A stretch of DNA of 64,000 nt from contig OZ026835.1 in assembly GCA_964023205.1 (NCBI GenBank), positions 12,978,414 to 13,042,413 on the forward strand, written 5' to 3'. The number at the start of each line of letters is the position of its first letter. Position 1 is the stretch's first letter. The position numbers and the translations under genes are program-made. Origin of the DNA: Lutraria lutraria (lineage: Eukaryota; Mollusca; Bivalvia; Venerida; Mactridae). The notes under the pieces are model-generated. The model ran no database searches, had not been told where the DNA came from, and saw nothing but the letters and a program-made list of their open reading frames with translations. Shown in pieces: positions 57,401 through 64,000 of the stretch.

Positions 57401-59605
57401 ATCAGCCTAGGTCAAATCATTCGTTAATTAAGTGATTGTAAATATATCTAGCCATATACATATACTTTTGGAGGTTCTAGAACAAGGTCTGAATGGTTTA
57501 ACGATACGAATTACAAATGCTAATTTAACATAAAGGGAAGTAACTGAATATGAGATATGAAAAAGTACGTTCCGGCCGTCAGCGTCACAAAGAGAAGAAA
57601 AACTTCTGATTAAATCAATATAAACTCACAGAAAACATCTTCTGATGAAGATGATTTCTTAGCAAGTTAATAGATAAAAAGGGTATTATAATGCAAGTAC
57701 AGTATATACGGAAAATGCATGGCTGAACAGAAATACAACAAAAAAGAGCAGTAAAAGATTAGTAAGCAGTACCAGGTAGTATAAATTCAGTGTTAGATTT
57801 ACCATATAAGAAAAACTTAGTATTCAGTTCATCAATTCTGTAATTTGTTCTAAGTACTTACAGTCTGCATACAGAGTATGGACTTCTGTAATTTCACAAT
57901 TTTATGCATAATTTTGGCTGCTGAAGATCATACAATCCCAAAGCTTAATTAAATGTAAGACTTAGACAGTGTATTATAACTAATTCAATGGGTTTTATTT
58001 TTGACTGATGTGGGGACGAAATTTAGCCCTATTAGCCCCTGTATGAAAAGTATATATTTTCCCCTAAATTCATAGAAAATTCCCCTTCAGAGGAATCTTA
58101 TTTTCCTGAAAATATTTTCAGTAAAAAGATCATTAATAGGATCTATATAGATATGTGTCTGTAACCATCAAGGTTACGGTATAACCCAATGATAAATATA
58201 TTTTGTGAGGATATGTATACATAGACACATTATTGTTTTCCCTTTTCCCCTCAGGATGCAATCCTCCCCCCCCCCCCCCCCTTCTAAGGGCCCAGCCAAA
58301 GGTGAAAAAATGCTGCAACTGCACTTACTTATGTTGTGGTTGCATGGTAAATGTATTTGTTCTAATTACTCTCTGTCTAGGTATATCACCTGGTACTTCT
58401 GATACACCAGTCTTCACAACTTCAGTTTTGACAACTACAGAAAGATAGGATTTTAATTGTCATGACATTATACGGAAGCAGATTTTCATTAAATCAAATA
58501 TAAACTGTACTTGAAATATGCAATGAGAATAATGGCTGGTCACTAAGTCTTAACTAAGTATATATAATTCTACAAATGCCTACAAATAGTTAATTAACAA
58601 CCCAAACAGAACATTCTGAAGTCTTGAATTATTTCATTGAGAAGACAATCTCAAAAAGACTCAAATATGCACTTTCTGTGACCCACAGATACACAAGAAG
58701 TATACATGAATATAGCCACACTCCTTCACATGAACGTACCTGCAGTTTTCTTCATAGGATCAACCATATCTTTGTACCTAGTGTTTGGTACAACAGCTCT
58801 GGAACTACGTCTAGGTGACTGGACATAATTTGTGCTCGTCTTTGGTGAGGAGACAGCTGTATCTGTGACAGAATAAGCCTTACCCACTTTGACATCGGCT
58901 TTCTTATCAGCATCTTTCAGTACTTGTTTAGCAGAACCTTTAGTAACTTTAGATTTTTCTGAACTCTGCGAAGGTTCAGAAACTGAATTGGTTTCCAAAA
59001 GTCTTGACTGTCCTCTTAAGGCTTTCATTCTGGATGTTGGCATTTGTTTGTTTGATGTATCAAAACCATCAAGTTCCTTCTCTTTTAGTCCAAGCTTTAG
59101 CTTCTTGTCAGGAATAACATTTGGACTTTCAGCTGTTCTCTTTGATCTTCTTGTCATCATTGAAGGCTTTGCATTGGTATCTGATTGTAATAGACAGAAT
59201 GAAATGACAATATACCATAATAGAAATTATGGAAAACATGGTGGTAAGAATTTTGTTTAAGTGTCAAGCAGATGTGAATGCTTTCTTAACAATATCAATA
59301 TATTAAACAGTAAAATTCAGAAATCATAAATAGCCAGTATGTGCTCATTACAGATAATATTGATCAATGTCTGTCGTAGCAGCACAATAAATATATTTTG
59401 GAATCAACTGTAAGAGTAAACATATGTACATAAAAAAAAAAATTGACAATCACATCAATAATTATCTGATAATACAAGTATACATCAAAAGCGATACATG
59501 TAGTAGAATATTGTCAACATACCATCCATTTTTTGTATTTTGTCCCAGCAATGGATACTAGCTCGATTTTTAGAGTTATGAGTGACACATTCCCATTGTT
59601 AGATT
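47004..59605 (-). CDS. Ten-finger C2H2 zinc-finger protein, 1560 aa, 14 coding exons
   Basis: This is a large C2H2 zinc-finger protein, convergent with VPS13D. Minus-strand exons are 59605-59523 (ATG at 59529), 59180-58740, 58434-58329, 56335-55032, 54693-54575, 53915-53861, 53414-53292, 52798-52655, 52090-51609, 51223-51179, 50813-50718, 50499-50397, 49862-49693 and 48491-47004. The coding parts total 4683 nt and every junction is in phase. The start 'MDDTNAKPSMMTRRSKR' is the first ATG after an in-frame TAA in the same exon. The N-terminal 970 residues are mostly acidic, Ser/Thr-rich and disordered, with a basic patch 'MTRRSKR ... DKKLKL' that looks like a nuclear localisation signal. A nuclear transcription regulator is likely. 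I cannot assign an orthologue; ZFAT-, ZNF335- or REST-like proteins share the layout but not clearly the sequence. Confidence 0.88.
48798..49458. mobile_element. Non-autonomous pogo-like element (661 bp) with TA duplication
   Basis: The left end 'CAGTCAAAACTCGTTATATC' is matched inverted by the right end 'GATATAATGAGTTTCGACTG', with TA on both sides (48796-48797, 49459-49460). The termini carry repeats of 'TTCGATATAA' in both orientations. There is no transposase frame. It lies in the intron between the zinc-finger exons for fingers 3 and 4. Confidence 0.93.
49693..50499 (-). CDS. Zinc-finger gene: exons encoding fingers 1-3
   Basis: Exon 50499-50397 encodes finger 1 ('YICIDCGHKTDRRGNWMKH' then RRKH, Cys 987). 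It splices in phase 1 to exon 49862-49693, which encodes finger 2 ('HACPKCSYKAATSSNLKRH' then LQIH) and finger 3 ('FQCHYCNLLFRQKIHLERH' then LKYKH). The linker between fingers 1 and 2 is 'LGIRPH', a variant of the TGEKP linker. All zinc ligands (C-x2-C ... H-x3/4-H) are present. Confidence 0.93.
49975..50080 (+). repeat. tRNA-Lys-like SINE head, family D, copy 1
   Basis: 'ACAGCCCGATTACCTCCGTT', then 'GGTAGAGCATCTGACTTGCA', resembles the 5' half of tRNA-Lys. The B-box half is damaged. Related copies are at 60125 and 60745. Confidence 0.7.
54285..54478 (-). repeat. tRNA-derived SINE, family C, copy 2
   Basis: The minus strand starts with a tRNA-like head ('CCATGGTCCAGTGGTTAGTG ... GGGTTTGATTCCCTG'), followed by the family body 'GCAGGTCATACCCTTCCATG' and 'AAAATTTGACAAAAATGTCG'. 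It pairs with 18830-19022. Confidence 0.82.
55032..56335 (-). CDS. Zinc-finger gene: large 1304-nt acidic exon
   Basis: This is the largest non-finger exon (434 codons). It is Glu/Asp/Ser/Thr-rich with no recognised fold. Distinct segments are 'VSFGGATPEPQVILIPNE', 'SKIIIPKDPYRARLEQAFE', 'GKFKTRKLIVTPTHTHTSKK' (basic) and 'QRIVPGRIETGSQKKQ' near its end. The repeated Ile-Val-rich short strands in acidic surroundings resemble transactivation regions of other long zinc-finger regulators, but that is only analogy. The upstream exon 58434-58329 joins it through AA|G (Lys). Confidence 0.85.
56755..57075. repeat. Direct duplication of about 150 bp with unusual composition
   Basis: Copy 1 (56755-56902) and copy 2 (56926-57075) share 'ATAGACTATCAACTACAGTC', 'TAAATGAGT(T/C)AGAGCG', 'AAGTTCCAACTCAGCTGTAT' and 'CTTTCAACGACGACCC'. 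The region lies in the zinc-finger intron 56336-58328 and looks richer in CG dinucleotides than its surroundings. Confidence 0.93.
57180..57300 (-). promoter_or_regulatory. Possible internal promoter: TATA box, CCAAT boxes and E-box
   Basis: The minus strand reads 'TTAGCCAATCGAAG' (CCAAT), then about 20 nt on 'GGTATATAAACC' (TATA, near 57231-57242), then 'ACTCACGTGAAAG' (E-box CACGTG near 57186). A second CCAAT-like 'ATTGGCGG' lies just upstream. The order and spacing fit a TATA promoter firing toward the large acidic exon. It could be an alternative promoter of the zinc-finger gene or the LTR of an old retroelement. Confidence 0.4.
58267..58282. repeat. Poly-C tract
   Basis: A run of C bases immediately upstream, in plus orientation, of zinc-finger exon 58434-58329. 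Similar C tracts occur at 61424-61433 and 62411-62420. Confidence 0.95.
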
Positions 59606-59688
59606 CTGAAATAAAGAATATTGAAAATGTTTAATTCTTTAAACTGTAATATATCTAAAATAATAAGTACTGCGCTTTCAAATATACA

Positions 59689-59832
59689 CAGGGCCCAACA
59701 AATCCACTCATAACTACAAGCTAGTAGAGATTGACTCATGACAAGTTGAAATTGCTGTAGAACAGTTACAGGTTAAATTTCATAGCTTGTTGACCAGAAG
59801 GATGTGTAGCCTGAAAAAAAGGTCGAGCCCTG
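59689..59832. mobile_element. MITE-like repeat with 'CAGGGC(T/C)C' inverted ends
   Basis: The left end 'CAGGGCCCAACAAATCCACT' is inverted at the right as 'AAGGTCGAGCCCTG'. The interior has 'CTCATAACTACAAGCTAGTA'. It is related to 43163-43313. Confidence 0.65.
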
Positions 59833-60124
59833 ATACATATTAACTATAACTAATTTATTGAATAGGTCACAAAGATCGTATTTTCAATGCAATACACTAG
59901 CAGACTCAGGGGGGGGAGGATCCGGCACCCCCTTAAAGTCCCTGACCATAGATACAAATGAAATAGCATTCAATTATTCAATTCTGAAGTGCTCTGATCT
60001 TTCATTTTTTTCTTATCATAACCAGCTTGAATTCTGCAATTAGTATGTGTGCACTTATTATGCACTCCAGATTTTTTTCAGACATGATAATTAAACATCA
60101 GGAATGGTGTATTTATTGTGCAGT

Positions 60125-60660
60125 GTATATTGTACTTATTTATGTATTGGCTGGGATATTCACCAGCCCAATAAACTCGGCCAGTAGACGTAGAGCATCT
60201 GATTTGTAGGCAGGAGCAGTCTTCGAATTTAGCACCAGACCTTGGACCAAGTCAACCAAAATGGCCATACATGTAGGTCCAGTAAATTTGAGAAGATCAG
60301 TGGTAAATTTTCAATGATCATTTTGCCATGTGTCAGAACCAAAAATGATATATTGTAATCATTCTCAAAAAATGTATTTTCCAGCCAAATCGTCTGAAAT
60401 TTTGTATACATGTACACTCTTTTTTGGTCCACTAAATGTTCATTCGGTCCAGTAAAGTTTGCATTTTCACTGGACCAAATGGCTGCAATGCTTGAAAATG
60501 TTTTTCATGAAGACTACAGGAGGTTGCGGATTCCAGACCCGGGTATATTATTTTCCTCCTCCTTTCACAATTGGTGCCGTGTGTGACTAGCCTTGGAATT
60601 CTAGAGCTAGGGTGAAGTAAAGGCTGGGTTAGTCTAAAGAGTCTGTAGTAGTCACAAGTA
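60125..60660 (+). repeat. tRNA-Lys-like SINE, family D, copy 2, apparently split
   Basis: The head (60168-60215: 'AGCCCAATAAACTCGGCCAG', 'TAGAGCATCTGATTTG') is separated by about 310 bp from a second half beginning 'AGGAGGTTGCGGATTCCAGA' and 'ATTATTTTCCTCCTCCTTTC' (60528-60570). The family body 'GCCGTGTGTGACTAGCC' follows. It is either an insertion into one SINE or two broken copies. Confidence 0.55.
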
Positions 60661-60744
60661 ATTATTTTGGAAGGAAGGAGGAATGTAGCAGTATGGTGTA
60701 TACATAGTGATAACAGTGTTTGTCTTTATAAATTGACTTTAATA

Positions 60745-60845
60745 TTAACAGCCCGATTAGCTCAGTTGGTAGAGCATGTGACTAGCAAGCAGGAGGTTGT
60801 GGGTTCAAGCCTAGCATTGGGTACATTATTTTCCTCCTCCTATTA
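60745..60845 (+). repeat. tRNA-Lys-like SINE, family D, copy 3 (best head)
   Basis: The A box 'TAGCTCAGTTGG' and B box 'GGTTCAAGCC' are both intact, in 'GCCCGATTAGCTCAGTTGGT', 'AGAGCATGTGACTAGCAAGC', 'GGGTTCAAGCCTAGCATTGG'. The anticodon stem does not pair and the acceptor stem is only partly paired, so this is a SINE head, not a working tRNA gene. It is followed by 'TTATTTTCCTCCTCCTATTA'. Confidence 0.8.
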
Positions 60846-61974
60846 TACAATTTTAATTGGAATAGAATTGTGAACTGGTCCATATAAAACAGAATGACAT
60901 ATTAAAACATGAGTGTACTTCTACCAATAACAAGTTATCTTGAATGAAAATTTGACATTTCAAGCTAAATTGTTTACCAAATGAGTTTTCCAATATCAAG
61001 GTCCAATGGATGGATATATATGTATAGGCACACATCGTTTGTATGGAAGTTAGAACTTTGTAATTAAAAGTTCATGAAATGTGTCACTCGTCGTGTGATA
61101 TCACTGTGTGCGCAGTTCTGATCATTAAGAAGTGCTTTGCGGCAATGTTTGCTGCATTACAATTGTAAACAATGCAGCGTTATCCTCCAAAGAAAATACT
61201 AATAAATTTATGTAGTTATATTCAATAATTTACTAATTTTTTATTAAAAACACCAAATAATGTGAGACTAGTGTGTTCGTTCTGTATCATTTATGGACAT
61301 CTTTAATATCAGGAAGTTTCATGCGTTTTTTTCCATATACATATTTGACTTAGAGCGATATTAATTTAAGATGTATTTTAATTTTTATACTTCAAAGGTA
61401 TCCTCTGAATGGAGGAAGTCTTCCCCCCCCCCACAATGTGGACAAAAATTTACACTTTGAGTTTGAATTTGAGTGTACCACTTCCAGTATATTCAGAGGT
61501 CTGTACATATTTAGCAAAATTGATAAAAATATGGTTATTTACTTATTTAATCATGCAACAGCTACAACGTACAAGGGCTGAAGTTAGCATGAAAAGTTAA
61601 AAGAGCTGACACGGTAGTTAGCTATTATCCCACTCCCAGTTCTATCAAAGATTGGTGAAACCGATTTTGGTAGAAAAATAAAATCAGCAAGACAAATTCG
61701 TTGTTTGCACATCATTTATTACTGATCTGAGCATACAATATGTGAGCAAAGACTGCACTATGTGAACATTGCAGACGGAAAATGAAGAGCTACCAAATTC
61801 TTCACTTTCGAAGGTCAAAAAATCCAAGATGGAGGACTGAAAACGTCTTCCTGTTGAAGATTATTCGTAGATCAGATAGTTTTAAAGCTAAAAGCTTAAT
61901 TAACTATTGCATATGATTAAACGCAAAGATGTCGATTAATAAATGAAAAGCAATAACTAACAAATAAACAATAC

Positions 61975-62070
61975 CTTTCATTAACGACGAAGAAAATGGC
62001 GGCAGAAGAATATGGATATAGTAGTGAACAGTTCTGTTCTGGACTTTTTGTACGGACGACGGTTACATCG
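61975..62070 (-). promoter_or_regulatory. Probable promoter and non-coding first exon of the zinc-finger gene
   Basis: On the minus strand a 'GCCGCCATTTTC' core (about 61993-62004) sits some 20-30 nt before a good donor (AAAG|GTATTG, exon end 61975). GCCGCCATnTT is the YY1 element typical of TATA-less housekeeping first exons and is normally at or just after the start site. The next exon (59605-59523) starts with non-coding sequence and an in-frame stop, so a 5' UTR exon upstream is expected. The exact start site is a guess. Confidence 0.5.
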
Positions 62071-62243
62071 GATCATGGTTCATAACCAGTATGGCTGTTA
62101 AACATATAAATATATGTCGGTTCATTTCGTTTACGTCATTTTTGAAGTACATTTTGTTAATATAAATATGTGTATTTGTTTCGATGGAATATGCGTAACT
62201 AAAATTATGAGGGCGGGTCAAAACGACCCACATAAAGAACGGC

Positions 62244-63592
62244 CGGTGTAGCATAACATTTTGACCCCGTGAATGAACTATTAAAAGTACTGTACGTGTC
62301 TAGAAAATCACAGGGAAAGAGTGGGGTGTGTGTGATGGCACTATAAAGAACCAGGAAAGGGTATTCGAAAGAAGAGTAGGATTATAAATGCCCGGTTCTC
62401 CTGTATATTACCCCCCCCCCTCCCTCTCTCTCTCTCTCTGACAAATTGCATGAAACATTGAAAAAAAAACATCATCCAAAACTGAAACAAGAGTTCTGCG
62501 ACATACTAATTACTGAGAATGCATGGTGACAAGATTGAGAATTTTTTAAAGTTTATCCGGTGAGGCTTAGACAGCTAACTTAAAATGGACAAGCCTCCGG
62601 ATAAACTCAAGTTCTCCGTTTCGGCGCCAACCATATATGTATTCGATTTATCCTGTTCCAATAATAAAAAAGTCCTAATTAAAAGTCCATTTAAGCAGGT
62701 ATAGTTTTATCAACCTAAATACAACTACCGGATTTAAGTGGATTTAAAAACGCTTGTAGTGCATCATATGACGCTACATGTACAGTAAATAATTCCATGC
62801 AATCGTTATGATGTTTTGAATGACAAGTCAATAAAATACGTTAATTTGTATAATAACAGTGTCTCATTTTAATGATATGAAAACAACACAATAATGACCT
62901 ACTGACAGTAGTTTATCAGCTGGTCACTACTTTATTATGTCTAAAATTATAAAGTCTAAGTATAAATTAAATTATAATCATAGAAAAGGGAGAGTACTAG
63001 TTAGCAATATTACCTCCCTTTATGATACAAAGTCAAATATAACTGACCCAGGCCCAATTTATTAGGAACAATTACCTCTAACTTATGTTCATAGACATTC
63101 ACTAGTATTTTGTATTATGGTTCGTTAATTATCCTTAATTGAATACTCATTGTTTGATTAACAACCAAGCTAAAATATTAATTTTATTTTTGTCTTATAA
63201 CTTTGTTTTGATAAAAGCATAGGGATCTCAAATAATTTGGACCAAAATGCCAAATAAATCGATATGAAATCTCATATAGACAAGAGCAAAACAAAGGGTG
63301 TTAAGGACGACAAAATGTATAGGCTGTGTTACATAGTGTTTTACGAGAGCTACGCACCTGCTGGACTTATATTCTCATATTCGTACAGTCGATCTCTGAT
63401 GTTTGTCTAGAGTTTTATTTATCGTTAAAAATTGACACCAGGATTGATCAAATTTAACATTGATCAATATTCAACGACTTTCTTTATCAAAATTTAACGT
63501 TGAAAACCTTTCAGGGTCAATTTTCAACGTTGAGAAATGACCCCTGGGGCAGGTCATTTTTCAACGGGGACAACATTTTATGCTACACTGGC
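62244..63592. mobile_element. Probable TIR element, 'CCGGTGTAGCATAA' ends
   Basis: The left end 'CCGGTGTAGCATAACATTTT' and right end 'AACATTTTATGCTACACTGG' are inverted over about 14 bp, with partial matching beyond ('GACCCCGT' / 'ACGGGGAC'). The right part (63470-63570) contains 'CAACGTTGA' palindromes and 'TGACCCCTGGGGCAGGTCA'. There is no target duplication that I can define and no coding capacity. Confidence 0.5.
62411..62440. repeat. C-tract plus (CT)n microsatellite
   Basis: A run of about ten C followed by CCCT and about eight CT units, upstream of the zinc-finger promoter. Confidence 0.95.
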
Positions 63593-64000
63593 AGCAATGA
63601 TAAAGCTAAATGACATTTATGTCATGCAAAATTTCACCTGGTCACCATAGGAAAAGCCGGATAGGTGTAATCAGATTTGGTATTTCTGTCACACGCGTCT
63701 CATAATAGGTCACACATCTGTTCAGAATGAGTGACTCCTAGCTTACTACGCCAGGGACACTGATCAGCAACACGTATACTATATAGAGTAAGAACGATGA
63801 CGTTGATTTCGCTTATTAAATACAACATTGAAGGATAAATTCATTTACAATCATCGAACATACAATGGCATCATTGTTAAAATTAATGTACATACAATGT
63901 ATGTTTCATAAGTAGGATAAACAGACGTTTTCAGAACTGTTGCAATAGTTTATACTAATATTTATTAAATAACTATTTATTATCAGCCTTGTAACTTGTT
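63593..64000. other. Gene-free edge of window
   Basis: I see no exon-like frame, RNA gene or clear repeat here. Confidence 0.5.

Noticed and set aside
60752..60825. Candidate tRNA-Lys gene
   Set aside because: A and B boxes are good but the anticodon stem does not pair and related broken copies with the same 3' body exist, so it is a SINE head.

Overview
This is eukaryotic, AT-rich, intron-dense nuclear DNA. The conserved protein architecture and the kinds of dispersed repeat point to a lophotrochozoan, most likely a bivalve mollusc. The repeats I associate with bivalve genomes are 'tatgcccc(c/t)gcc' elements, 'tagctcacctg ... ggccctcttgttt' elements, tRNA-derived SINEs and short TIR elements. 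The species assignment is inference.

Region 1 (1-40635, + strand) holds the 3' half of a VPS13D gene. I placed 42 exons by joining GT/AG sites in phase. They sum to 6246 nt, which is exactly 2081 codons plus a stop, with no in-frame stop at any junction. The order is rod segment, UBA domain, VAB/SHR-BD module with all six of its asparagine motifs, YAWDEP motif, ricin-type lectin segment, the VPS13 C-terminal helical region and a C-terminal PH-like segment. VPS13D is a bridge-like lipid transfer protein acting at ER-mitochondria and peroxisome contacts. The 5' half lies upstream of the window.

Region 2 (12509-23054) is one 10.5-kb VPS13D intron. It is full of dispersed repeats and appears to contain a small antisense nested gene (18414-16414, - strand) of about 180 codons that I do not recognise.

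Region 3 (40636-47003) is the VPS13D 3' UTR and a convergent intergenic spacer, with TIR elements and a 12-unit, 26-bp minisatellite.

Region 4 (47004 to about 62070, - strand) is a 14-coding-exon gene. Its exons sum to 4683 nt, giving a protein of 1560 aa: a long acidic, low-complexity N-terminal part, then ten C2H2 zinc fingers, then an acidic tail. It looks like a nuclear DNA-binding regulator. A non-coding first exon with a YY1-type GCCGCCATTTTC element lies near 62000.

Region 5 (62070-64000) shows no gene, only a CT microsatellite and a probable TIR element.

The most unusual feature is the relation between repeats and gene structure. Two minisatellites in VPS13D introns (28245-29274 and 31675-31954) run directly into a functional 3' splice site and copy its surroundings many times. 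A third (5881-6190) is a tandem amplification of the terminal repeat of a MITE family that has at least six copies in and just after this gene.
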